This document shows, piece by piece, positions 43,626 through 52,054 of a DNA stretch of 64,000 bases. The notes under the pieces were generated by a model that searched no databases, was not told the DNA's origin, and saw nothing but the letters and a program-made list of their open reading frames with translations. Made by a program: the position numbers and the translations under genes. The DNA comes from an uncultured Limosilactobacillus sp. (lineage in GTDB: Bacteria > Bacillota > Bacilli > Lactobacillales > Lactobacillaceae). The stretch lies in NCBI RefSeq assembly GCF_934202705.1, contig NZ_CAKPYE010000001.1, forward strand, positions 1 to 64,000. The letters are read 5' to 3'. Numbering within the stretch: the first letter of the stretch is position 1; every line of letters starts with the position of its first letter.

Positions 43626-45363
43626 ATTGTTCTTGAAGAGCCACTAATTTAGCATAATAACCGTTTTTTTGCATTAACTGTTGATGATTGCCTCGTTCAA
43701 TAATCTTGCCACCTTTCAGAACAAGAATCTGATCAGCATCCTGAATCGTCGATAAACGGTGGGCAATCGCAATCGTCGTTTGTTTAGAACTCATCTTGGC
43801 TAAGCTAGTCGTAATCAGCTTCTCAGTTTGCGAATCAATATTAGCAGTTGCTTCATCCATAATCAAAATTTCAGGGCGACGATACATCGTTCGCGCAAAA
43901 GAAATTAACTGCCGTTGACCAACCGAAAGCTGTCCGCCACCTTCAGCAAGGTGAGTTTGATAACCGCTTGGCAGCTGTTCAATAAACGAAGCCGCATTGA
44001 CTAATTTGGCTGCTTGCTGAACAGCGGATTTCTTCTCTGGTGCAAACATCGTAATATTATGGGCAATCGTTCCATAAAACATCACTGGTTCTTGTACCAC
44101 GAGGCCTAGTTTCTTGCGGAGTTCCGCAATAGGATAATCATGAATGTCATGTCCATCAATAAGGATTTTTCCTTGATCAAATTCATAAAACCGCATCAGG
44201 AGATTAATAATGGTACTTTTGCCACTACCGGTATGACCGACTATTGCCACCTTCTGACCTGGATGAACAACAAATGAAATATCTTTTAGAACCGGTCGAT
44301 TAGCTTGATACCCAAAGGTAACATGACGAAACTCGATTTTTCCAGCACTAATCTCCAAGTGTTGTGGTTGCTGTTGTGGTTGCTGAGTTGGTTGGTCCAT
44401 CAACTTAAAAATTCGTTGGGCAGCCACAATGCCCTCCTGAAAGGTAGCTAAATTTTCCATCACGCTAGTTAATGGGTTAAAAAAGTTTTGCTGATAAGCA
44501 ATAAAGGCGTAAACTACTCCAGCCGCAACAGATAGTCGGATACTTTGCCAACCAAAGTAGCTCAAGGTCGCAGTTTCAGCCAAAATAAACATTAAACTTA
44601 CAACTGGGTATAGCAGAAAAGAATCAAAAATGATTAACTTGCTTCGAAAACGAAAATATTTAAAATTTCTTTCGGCAAATTCTTGGCTGAGCCGCTTTTG
44701 CTGACCGAATTGCTGAATGATTTCAATTCCGCTCAGGGCTTCGTTTAAACGGGCATTAATGTTACTAAGCGTTGCGCGGACACGATGATATACCGGAACA
44801 CTGACTCGTTGGTATAGAATAACCAGACCAATAACCACCACTAGTAACCCAACAGTTAGCCACGCCAAGGGTTGACTCACCAGCATCATTGCTACAAATG
44901 CCGATACCAAGCCAGCAACCGCAACAATCAAATTAAGAATTAAGTTCCAAAAATTGTATAAGGTCTTGGTATCGTTGGTCACTCGCGATACAATTTCGCC
45001 CACGGGGGTTTGATCATAATAGACCATCCCCATCCGATGCAATTTTTCGAACAGTTGGAGGCGAGTTCGCTCTAGGGTTGCTTCCGAACCAATCGCGAAA
45101 CTATACGCTTGCCCAAACTGCATTAGTGCTTTCACAACCGTAACCATGAAATAAGCTGTAACAAAGCCGACCACAATCTGTACGGTTGCTATAGACTGCC
45201 GTAAATAGTGATCAATAAAGTACTGAATCATCCGCGGCAGCATTAAATTTAAGACACTTACCATAATTGCCATTATGATCGCTAAAATAAATTGCCTCCA
45301 AAACGGTCGGGCGGCTTTAAATAACCGTTTTAAGACTTGTCGCTGGGAAAGGTACCTACTCAT
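43624..45363 (-). CDS. heterodimeric ABC exporter subunit, consensus Walker B (LmrD/BmrD-like)
   Basis: The 579-residue half-transporter has six helices (20-310) and one nucleotide-binding domain: Walker A GHTGSGKST near 370, Walker B IMDEATANID with the catalytic Glu, and His switch AIAHRLST. Its signature reads LSVGQRQ, not LSGGQ. In heterodimeric exporters such as LmrCD or BmrCD, one composite site is degenerate; that altered signature would form part of it. It overlaps its partner gene by 8 bases. The pair probably exports drugs, lipids or peptides. Confidence 0.93.
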   Translation of the reverse strand: MSRYLSQRQVLKRLFKAARPFWRQFILAIIMAIMVSVLNLMLPRMIQYFIDHYLRQSIATVQIVVGFVTAYFMVTVVKALMQFGQAYSFAIGSEATLERTRLQLFEKLHRMGMVYYDQTPVGEIVSRVTNDTKTLYNFWNLILNLIVAVAGLVSAFVAMMLVSQPLAWLTVGLLVVVIGLVILYQRVSVPVYHRVRATLSNINARLNEALSGIEIIQQFGQQKRLSQEFAERNFKYFRFRSKLIIFDSFLLYPVVSLMFILAETATLSYFGWQSIRLSVAAGVVYAFIAYQQNFFNPLTSVMENLATFQEGIVAAQRIFKLMDQPTQQPQQQPQHLEISAGKIEFRHVTFGYQANRPVLKDISFVVHPGQKVAIVGHTGSGKSTIINLLMRFYEFDQGKILIDGHDIHDYPIAELRKKLGLVVQEPVMFYGTIAHNITMFAPEKKSAVQQAAKLVNAASFIEQLPSGYQTHLAEGGGQLSVGQRQLISFARTMYRRPEILIMDEATANIDSQTEKLITTSLAKMSSKQTTIAIAHRLSTIQDADQILVLKGGKIIERGNHQQLMQKNGYYAKLVALQEQ

Positions 45364-47107
45364 TTAAATCCGCCTCCAATCTTTGGTGCCGTTCTTGAAC
45401 CGCTAGAGTTTCCTTAAACCAACCTGTTTCAGCCGACAATTGTTGCGGCGTCCCCTGCTGAACGATTGTGCCGTTTTCCATCACCAGAACCCAATCGGCA
45501 TGCTGAACGGTACTTAAACGACTCGTCACCATAATCACTGACTGATCACGATGTTGCTGAAGATTACGTTCAATCAGCATTGCTGTCTGCGCATCGACCG
45601 CAGAAAGCGGATCATCAAGGATTAACAGAGGTGTCCCTTTCAGTAATGCACGACCGATTGCGACCCGCTGCTTTTGGCCACCAGACAACGACATTCCCTG
45701 CTGGCCAACCTGAGTCTCATACTGGCGTGGCATATGTTCGATATCATCCGCAATTGCCGCTTCGGTTGCAGAACTATGCACCTGATCAATGGTGGCCTGA
45801 GGATTAGCAAAACGTAAATTATCCTGAATGCTGGTGGAAAATAAAAAATTAGTTTGGGGAACATAACTCAACTGAGCTAAATAACGATTATGAGGTAATT
45901 GACGAATCTCTTGATGGTCCAACATAATTTCCCCCGTATAATTATCAAAATCACGAACCAGCAACCGTAACAACGTTGACTTACCACTGCCCGTTGGTCC
46001 GACAATCCCAACCATTTCACCAGGCTTAACACGGAAGTGAATGTTTTGCAAAACGGGCTTTCCATGTGGCTGATATGCAAACTCCTCCAGATCTACTTTC
46101 AAAAGACGCGGAACGGCAATTTGCCCATTAGCGTTCCCTAGTTGCCAGTGGTTTTCTTCCGCCAACAGGTGATCAATTCGGTCATAACTGGCTCGACCAC
46201 GTTCAAGCGTGTTAAAAAGGGTTCCGATTGCAAACAATGGCCAAACCAGTTCGCCTAAATAAGTCATCATCGTCACAATTTGTCCAATCGTCAATTGATG
46301 GTGAATAACCATTAAACCACCTTCCCCAATCGCAATCACATAGGCAAGTCCCATAATTAAGGTCGTGGCCGGATTAAAGAGGGCGTCCCAAAAATACGCT
46401 CGCCGATTGGTCCGGTAAGTGCGATCAACATACTTGGCAAAATCCAGTTGATCAGCTTGTTCATCTCCAAGTGCTTTCAGGACCCGCATTCCACTAATAC
46501 TTTCCTGAGTCTTGTTATTCAAATTACCAAAAGCTGCTTGAGCTTTTCCATAGGCCTCATGAATCTTATTTCCCAAACGATTAGCTAAAATAACGAGAAG
46601 CGGTAACGGTAGCAAAGTTAACACTGTTAACCGCCAACTAACAAACAGCCCCATCGCAATAATCATTGAACCACCTGTAATCAACGAATCCGCTAAGGTG
46701 AGAATGCCGTAACTCGCAACTTCACGGACCGCTTCCACATCATTCGTTGCGTGGGCCATTAAATCACCGATCCGCCATTTTTGGTAAAAAGTCGGATCCA
46801 TGCTCAAGTAATGATTAAATAATCGACCTCGTAATTGACGCTCTAAAACATAAGAACTGCCATAAATTAGTTTTTGCCAAACAAAACGCAGTAAATACTG
46901 ACAAGCTGCGGTAACTAACATCACTAACACCATCAGTGTTAACCATTGTCCAGTGATGCGGTGATCACTAATGGCATCTACAACTTTCCCGATAACTCGT
47001 GCCGGAATAACATTACAAATTGCCACTAACACTAGCGCGAGAACACCACCAAAGTACTGTTTCCACTGTTGTCTAAAAAACCACCTGAGTTGCTGAAATA
47101 TTTTCAT
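45356..47107 (-). CDS. heterodimeric ABC exporter subunit, degenerate Walker B (LmrC/BmrC-like)
   Basis: The 583-residue half-transporter has six helices (15-310), Walker A GPTGSGKST near 370, a canonical LSGGQKQ signature and Walker B LILDDPLSAVD, with Asp in place of the catalytic Glu. The DDPLSAVD variant is the mark of the inactive half in BmrCD/LmrCD-type pairs, and it fits the LSVGQ signature in the partner. GGGGAG lies 8 bases before the ATG. A terminator-like hairpin (47131-47172) stands only 23 bases upstream of the start, leaving no room for a separate promoter after it. Confidence 0.93.
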   Translation of the reverse strand: MKIFQQLRWFFRQQWKQYFGGVLALVLVAICNVIPARVIGKVVDAISDHRITGQWLTLMVLVMLVTAACQYLLRFVWQKLIYGSSYVLERQLRGRLFNHYLSMDPTFYQKWRIGDLMAHATNDVEAVREVASYGILTLADSLITGGSMIIAMGLFVSWRLTVLTLLPLPLLVILANRLGNKIHEAYGKAQAAFGNLNNKTQESISGMRVLKALGDEQADQLDFAKYVDRTYRTNRRAYFWDALFNPATTLIMGLAYVIAIGEGGLMVIHHQLTIGQIVTMMTYLGELVWPLFAIGTLFNTLERGRASYDRIDHLLAEENHWQLGNANGQIAVPRLLKVDLEEFAYQPHGKPVLQNIHFRVKPGEMVGIVGPTGSGKSTLLRLLVRDFDNYTGEIMLDHQEIRQLPHNRYLAQLSYVPQTNFLFSTSIQDNLRFANPQATIDQVHSSATEAAIADDIEHMPRQYETQVGQQGMSLSGGQKQRVAIGRALLKGTPLLILDDPLSAVDAQTAMLIERNLQQHRDQSVIMVTSRLSTVQHADWVLVMENGTIVQQGTPQQLSAETGWFKETLAVQERHQRLEADLNE

Positions 47108-47124
47108 GAATTTCTCCCCAATGC

Positions 47125-47175
47125 TGAAAAAATACTAAAGAGGCCAGGAGTTAACTCAGCCTCTTCAGTATTCAT
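47125..47175 (-). terminator. terminator or attenuator between patB and the ABC pair
   Basis: On the minus strand arms AATACTgAAGAGGC and GCCTCTTtAGTATT (13 of 14 bases paired, one mismatch) are followed by a T run. It ends the patB operon and is immediately followed by the ABC exporter start. Confidence 0.78.
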
Positions 47176-47192
47176 AAAATACGTCAACGTTT

Positions 47193-48365
47193 TTAACGCT
47201 TTTGCCACTCTGCAATTCCCCGTGCCAGACGGTCCAGACCATCGAGTACCCGTTTATCAGAGCAAGCCACATTCATCCGTAAGAAATGCTGACCATCACC
47301 ACCATAGATGGCACCAGCAGATAGAATTAAGCCAGTCCGTTTACGAATAAATGCTGCCAGCGTTGCCGAATCATTAGTTAGTCGACTAATGTCTAGCCAA
47401 ATTAAGTAAGTTGCTTCCCCTGGCACAACTGTGACACGGTCAGCTAACCGTTCTTTGACAAAGTTCCAGACTATTTGTCGATTTTTCTGAATTGCTTTTA
47501 GAACATCATCTAACCATGGTCCACCAGCTTGATAGGCTGCAATAGTTCCAGGAATGGCCATTAAGTTTGGCTCAGCGAGTTCTTCGCTATTCAAACCGCG
47601 ACTGACTTGGGCTCGTAGATTATCATTTGGTACAATCACCGTTGCAGCATGGAGTGCAGCAACATTAAAGGTCTTGCTTGGGGAAACGGCTACTTCCAAA
47701 TTTTGAATTAAATCTTCGGGTAAACTAAACATTGGAACATATCCGGAATCATTAAAGGTAAAATCACCATGAATTTCATCGCTAAAAATCATCACATGGT
47801 ATTGACGACATAATTTTGCCAAACGAATCAGTTGCTTGCGCGTCCAAATAATGCCCATTGGATTATGGGGGTTACAAAGGATCATTAAATTAGTTAAAGG
47901 GTCTGCTAATTTGGCTTCGAGATCCACCCAGTCAATCGCATAGGAATGCTCGTTGGCGCTGTAGACTAAATCACTGGATAGCACATGACGACCACTATTA
48001 ATGATTGAATTATAGAAGATATTATAGACAGGTGCTTGTACGAGGACATTATCACCAATCGAAGTTAATCGCCGAACCGCTGAAGAAATAGCCGGCACCA
48101 CTCCAGTGGTAAAAATCATCCAATTAGTTTGCGGACGACTGCCATGACGAGTGGCATACCAATTTGCCACCGCTGCGAAATATTCATCTGGAATGTCTTC
48201 ATAGCCAAAGGCACCTAATTGTAATTTGTCCTGCATTGCTTTGATAATTGCCGGACTGGTTTTAAAATCCATATCAGCAATTGTCATTGGTAATTCGTCC
48301 TGTTTAACATCCCATTTAACTGAGTTTGTGTTCCGCCGATCAACGGTTGCTGGGTAATTACTCAT
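47193..48365 (-). CDS. PatB/MalY-type PLP-dependent C-S lyase or aminotransferase
   Basis: The 390-residue fold-type I enzyme carries the PLP lysine in SPSKTFNVAALHAA near 233 and the motifs NPHNPMG and SDEIHGDF of the MalY/PatB group. Such enzymes cleave cystathionine or other cysteine conjugates to give pyruvate, ammonia and thiols. The ATG at 48365 is 5 bases after the stop of the DUF3737 gene, whose last codons (CAGGAG) supply the ribosome binding site. A GTG start at 48374 overlaps that site and is rejected. The DUF3737-PatB pair is frequent in lactobacilli. Confidence 0.92.
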   Translation of the reverse strand: MSNYPATVDRRNTNSVKWDVKQDELPMTIADMDFKTSPAIIKAMQDKLQLGAFGYEDIPDEYFAAVANWYATRHGSRPQTNWMIFTTGVVPAISSAVRRLTSIGDNVLVQAPVYNIFYNSIINSGRHVLSSDLVYSANEHSYAIDWVDLEAKLADPLTNLMILCNPHNPMGIIWTRKQLIRLAKLCRQYHVMIFSDEIHGDFTFNDSGYVPMFSLPEDLIQNLEVAVSPSKTFNVAALHAATVIVPNDNLRAQVSRGLNSEELAEPNLMAIPGTIAAYQAGGPWLDDVLKAIQKNRQIVWNFVKERLADRVTVVPGEATYLIWLDISRLTNDSATLAAFIRKRTGLILSAGAIYGGDGQHFLRMNVACSDKRVLDGLDRLARGIAEWQKR

Positions 48366-48370
48366 TATTA

Positions 48371-49219
48371 TCACTCCTGTTTATCTTGAATAATGGTCGT
48401 CTTTGAATGATCAATTTCAGGATCATCCAGAATGACCTTACCAACTGAAGGAACGTGAATCCGACCGCTGATGGGGTTCTTAATACTCATTACGGACGTT
48501 GTAATGTCAGCGTCAATGTTTCGACAATATTCAAATGCCAAATCAGTCCTGAGGACTTTACAGTTGACGAGTTTGATACCGTCTAAGTAACAAAGTCCCT
48601 GATTGCTTTCAATCGTGCAGTTAATTAACGTTAAATTCTTGGTATTCCAAGCTAAATATTCACCACTGATTTTAGAATCATAAATCGTCACATTTTCACA
48701 ATTCCAAAACGCATCTTTCGAAACAAAGCGGGAGTTGTGGACCTCAATATTTTTAGCGCCATCGAAACAATAGTTACCAATTAAGTCGAGGTTATCAATT
48801 CGAATGTTCGAACTATTCATCCCGAAGTAGTCACCACGTGCTTGAACATTACTGAGTTTGACATCATCACAAGTCCACAACGTTTCATCAGCGTCCGAAA
48901 AGTAAACGTTGGTCAACTGAACGCCATGACAACGACGGAACAGCTTAGGGGCCTGCAAATCAGAATCGTTGATCTTAATATCATTTGTATACCAAATTCC
49001 AGATCGAGACATTGTTTCAAAGATTGTATCAGTTACTTCAATATGTTTTGAATACCACAGTGGATATTTCCAAGTGAAAACCACTCCAGATAACTTTAAA
49101 TCATGCGTCTCCTTTAAGGGCGATTCACCCTTACCAAAGGTCGTATCAATAATTTGGGCATCATGTTCTTTAAATAATGGCCGTTCACCATCAAAATAGC
49201 CTTCTTGAATCTGTTTCAT
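48371..49219 (-). CDS. DUF3737-family beta-helix protein
   Basis: The 282-residue protein is built of short repeats ending in aromatic or hydrophobic residues (for example IWYTNDIKINDSDL, LWTCDDVKLSNVQ, AFWNCENVTIYDS, YLAWNTKNLTLINC), one about every 20 residues, which predicts a right-handed parallel beta-helix. It matches the DUF3737 family, whose function is unknown. No signal peptide is seen, so it is cytoplasmic. GGAG lies 9 bases before the ATG at 49219; the upstream TTG lies at that site. It is co-transcribed with the PatB-type lyase, which suggests a partner role in sulphur amino acid metabolism (inference). Confidence 0.9.
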   Translation of the reverse strand: MKQIQEGYFDGERPLFKEHDAQIIDTTFGKGESPLKETHDLKLSGVVFTWKYPLWYSKHIEVTDTIFETMSRSGIWYTNDIKINDSDLQAPKLFRRCHGVQLTNVYFSDADETLWTCDDVKLSNVQARGDYFGMNSSNIRIDNLDLIGNYCFDGAKNIEVHNSRFVSKDAFWNCENVTIYDSKISGEYLAWNTKNLTLINCTIESNQGLCYLDGIKLVNCKVLRTDLAFEYCRNIDADITTSVMSIKNPISGRIHVPSVGKVILDDPEIDHSKTTIIQDKQE

Positions 49220-49330
49220 TATTTGCGTCTCCAAACTGAATAATTCTTCTTTTTTGTAAGTGTTTAGAATAAGTATATTACGATCTCCATATTATGTGAA
49301 ATTCATATTTGAAATAGTTATTGATACATT

Positions 49331-49359
49331 TTGACTATGGTTCCCGTTCGTTTTAGGAT
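49331..49359 (+). promoter_or_regulatory. promoter of the aldo-keto reductase gene
   Basis: TTGACT (49331-49336) and TAGGAT (49354-49359) are separated by 17 bases, about 30 bases before the start. Confidence 0.6.
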
Positions 49360-49389
49360 TAGCTTAGTAATAAATCAGGAGGAGCGCAT

Positions 49390-50217
49390 ATGCAATACAT
49401 CCAAATCAAAGGTGAAAAACTATCCGCAATTGGAATCGGTAGTGCTGCGTTGAGCCGTAATCTCAAAGGCGAACAGCAAGCAATTCAGTTTGGACTTGCC
49501 AACGGGATTAACGTAATTGATACAGCAGAGAGTTATGGCAATAGCGAAGTAATCATTGGTGATGCATTGTCTGGGATCCCACGTGACCAATATTTTCTGA
49601 TTTCCAAATTTCTTCCTGGAAACGCTACTCCGCACCGATTACGGCAAAGCCTGAAAAGAAGTCTTCAGCGTCTCCAAACCGATTATCTGGACCTTTACCT
49701 GCTTCACTGGCGAGCCAACGCCGACCTTGCAACAACGGTTGCAGAACTAGAAGCGTTGCAAAAGACCGGATATATTCGACATTGGGGTGTTTCCAACTTC
49801 GATCTAAATGACATGCAAGACTTAATGAAAGTGCCAAATGGTAACCACGTCTTTGCCAATGAAGATTTGTATAACCTCACAAGTCGCGGTGTCGAATACG
49901 ACCTTCTTCCTTGGCAGACTGATCACCAGATCGGTTTTCTGAGTTACTCACCTTTTCACGCGGTCGGATGGAATTTTATTCGTCCCCATCAGGTGGTTCA
50001 GAATATCGCTAGTGAACATGAAGCAACACCATATCAAATTATGCTGGCATGGATCTTGCGTAATCACAACGTTTTGCCACTGCCAAAGGCTGGCAAAGTT
50101 AGTCATGTTCAAGATAATATCGAAGCGTTACAAATCAAACTGACACTAGCTGATTGCCAGCAACTCGATCAAGTTTATCCGGCACCAACGCAACCGGAAC
50201 CGTTAGATAAGATATAG
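49390..50217 (+). CDS. aldo-keto reductase
   Basis: The 275-residue (beta/alpha)8 oxidoreductase has the catalytic tetrad pattern of the family: Asp and Tyr in NVIDTAESYGNS, Lys in FLISKFLP, and His in YLLHWRA. LPLPKAGKVSHVQDN near the C-terminus is the NADP-binding signature. It reduces aldehydes or ketones with NADPH; the substrate is unknown. AGGAGGAG stands 4-6 bases before the ATG. Single gene, divergent from DUF3737 and closed by a hairpin terminator. Confidence 0.93.
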   Translation: MQYIQIKGEKLSAIGIGSAALSRNLKGEQQAIQFGLANGINVIDTAESYGNSEVIIGDALSGIPRDQYFLISKFLPGNATPHRLRQSLKRSLQRLQTDYLDLYLLHWRANADLATTVAELEALQKTGYIRHWGVSNFDLNDMQDLMKVPNGNHVFANEDLYNLTSRGVEYDLLPWQTDHQIGFLSYSPFHAVGWNFIRPHQVVQNIASEHEATPYQIMLAWILRNHNVLPLPKAGKVSHVQDNIEALQIKLTLADCQQLDQVYPAPTQPEPLDKI

Positions 50218-50220
50218 AAA

Positions 50221-50245
50221 AAGCTGGGAGCACCCAGCTTTTTTA
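50221..50245 (+). terminator. terminator of the aldo-keto reductase gene
   Basis: AAGCTGGG/CCCAGCTT stem with a 4-base loop is followed by a T run. Confidence 0.88.
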
Positions 50246-50263
50246 ATGTTCATCTTTTGACTT

Positions 50264-50419
50264 TCACTCCACATTGTACTCACTTAACGATTCACCAATC
50301 ATTTTGTTTAACGTTTTTCCTTCATAAGATGGCCAACCATTGATGTCAATTACCTTACCATCCAAAACTTGATCATGGATTAAAACTTCAACTGTACCGT
50401 AATATTCCTTTGAGTCTTT
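50264..50419 (-). pseudogene. open-frame remnant without a start codon
   Basis: Downstream of rlmL a 51-codon minus-strand frame runs from a TAA at 50420-50422 to a TGA at 50264-50266. It has no ATG, GTG or TTG near its beginning. The peptide is protein-like (GTVEVLIHDQVLDGKVIDI, NGWPSYEGKTLNKMIGESL). It looks like the C-terminal end of a gene whose front part is lost, or of a gene split by a frameshift. I do not recognise the family. Confidence 0.4.
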
Positions 50420-50442
50420 TTAAAGTTTTAATCATTATACTT

Positions 50443-51576
50443 TTAGCGTATCTTTTTTCCCCAGTACTGGAATAAATCTGTCCGCAGTGCCCCATTATAT
50501 AGTTTCCGCCGTTTGGTTGCCTGTGCGCCATAGTAATGTTCAAACTCTAAGTCGGCCGTCAAAATATATTTACTCCACGACGTAAGCGGACGGTACAACT
50601 CACCCATCTGCCGGTACAACTCGTGGACCGTTTCCTTATCACTCAGTCGTTCACCATACGGAGGATTAGCAACAATAACACCATTGATTTGATCAGTGTG
50701 CCAGTCCTTAACCGCTAACTGTTTGAACGTGATGTCATGGGTCAATCCCGCTGCTTGACAGTTCCGCTGCGCAATTTCAACCATCTTTTGGTCAATATCA
50801 TAGCCACGAATATCTAGTTCAACATCATAGTCAGCTTTTGAATCTGCTTCATCCCGCACATCATCAGCTAAACCATCAGGCATTAAATTGGTCCAACTTT
50901 CACAAGCAAACGACCGATTTACACCCGGTGCAATATTGTGACCAATCAAAGCAGCTTCGATCGGAATCGTTCCTGAACCACACACTGGATCAACAAATGG
51001 ATTGTCAGTAAACCAGTGAGCTAGTAAAACTAATGCTGCAGCCATATTTTCTTTTAGCGGAGCACCACCTTTATCTCGACGGTATCCTCGCTTAAAAAGG
51101 CTTTCCCCAGTCGTATCTAACGTTAATAATACATGATCTTTATTAATCGCCACTTCAAGCGGATACAAATTACCGGTTTCTGGTAGCTTCGTTCGTCGAT
51201 GATAAACCACCATCATTTTTTCAGCAATCGCCTTTTTTACAATTGCTTGCACACTAGGAACATTATGCAGTTGTGAACGGTGGCTTTTACCTTCGACTGG
51301 AAATTCAGCATCCAACGGTAAAAATTGTTCCCATGCTAACGCCTTCGTTTGTTCAAATAGATCATCGAAACTAGTTGCATCAAACTCACCTACAATAATC
51401 TTTATTCGGTCGGCAGTGCGCAACCATAGATTAGTAGTTATGATATCACGGATGGTTCCTGTAAAACGCACTCGCCCATTTTCAACTCTGGTTTCATAAC
51501 CTAGGCGACGTAATTCTTTACCAACCAGGGCTTCAATCCCGGAAGCCGCAGTTGCAATTAATTGATATTCTTGCAC
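50443..51576 (-). CDS. rlmL: THUMP-domain 23S rRNA (guanine-N2) methyltransferase
   Basis: The protein of 377 residues has an N-terminal ferredoxin-like/THUMP RNA-binding region (to about 165) and a class I SAM-dependent methyltransferase domain with DPVCGSGTIPIEAAL and the catalytic NPPYGERL. It is the short Firmicute form (YpsC in Bacillus), corresponding to the m2G2445 activity of RlmL. The ATG at 51582 sits only 2 bases after GAGG; the GTG two codons later (51576) has 8-base spacing and is preferred, though the homologous region starts just after both. Confidence 0.93.
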   Translation of the reverse strand: MQEYQLIATAASGIEALVGKELRRLGYETRVENGRVRFTGTIRDIITTNLWLRTADRIKIIVGEFDATSFDDLFEQTKALAWEQFLPLDAEFPVEGKSHRSQLHNVPSVQAIVKKAIAEKMMVVYHRRTKLPETGNLYPLEVAINKDHVLLTLDTTGESLFKRGYRRDKGGAPLKENMAAALVLLAHWFTDNPFVDPVCGSGTIPIEAALIGHNIAPGVNRSFACESWTNLMPDGLADDVRDEADSKADYDVELDIRGYDIDQKMVEIAQRNCQAAGLTHDITFKQLAVKDWHTDQINGVIVANPPYGERLSDKETVHELYRQMGELYRPLTSWSKYILTADLEFEHYYGAQATKRRKLYNGALRTDLFQYWGKKIR

Positions 51577-51586
51577 AATCATTACC

Positions 51587-52054
51587 TCATTTATTTTTAG
51601 TCAGAGTTTTTAGATAGTTAACAATCATTCCCCACATTTTTTCATGTTGATGATTAAAGAAACGCGGTGGTTTCTCTGGATCAAAGTATTTTAAGTCAGT
51701 CGTTTCTGAAGGTTTCGGTACATAATGATGCTGATCTGCTAATTCGACCAAGTAAAAAGTATTTACCGGTTGGGCAAGGTCACCATTCGGGTATTGATAA
51801 ATATCCTGATCCAAAATTCCCAACAATTTCACTGGTTCGATTACCATGCCAGCATCCTCTTTAAATTCTCGAATCAGTGTTTGACGAAAACTTTCCCCAA
51901 ACTCCATATAACCACCAGGGAATCCCCAATTTCCGGTATCCGCCCGCGCTTGTAATAGAATCTGTTGCTGAGTATTTAATAAGGCACCCGAAGCTGAAGT
52001 CATAATTAATGGTAATTTGCCAACTCGGGCCCGTAAATCTTTAATATATGCCAT
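51587..52054 (-). CDS. Nudix hydrolase
   Basis: The 155-residue protein has a Nudix box beginning GYMEFGES and ending TLIREFKEDAG (residues about 48-70); the usual REUxEE is RExxED, a conservative change. Substrate class is probably a nucleoside diphosphate derivative. AAGGAG lies 5 bases before the ATG, inside the last codons of the HerA-like gene, with which it overlaps by 14 bases. rlmL follows 10 bases after its stop, so HerA-like, Nudix and RlmL are probably one transcript. Confidence 0.92.
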   Translation of the reverse strand: MAYIKDLRARVGKLPLIMTSASGALLNTQQQILLQARADTGNWGFPGGYMEFGESFRQTLIREFKEDAGMVIEPVKLLGILDQDIYQYPNGDLAQPVNTFYLVELADQHHYVPKPSETTDLKYFDPEKPPRFFNHQHEKMWGMIVNYLKTLTKNK

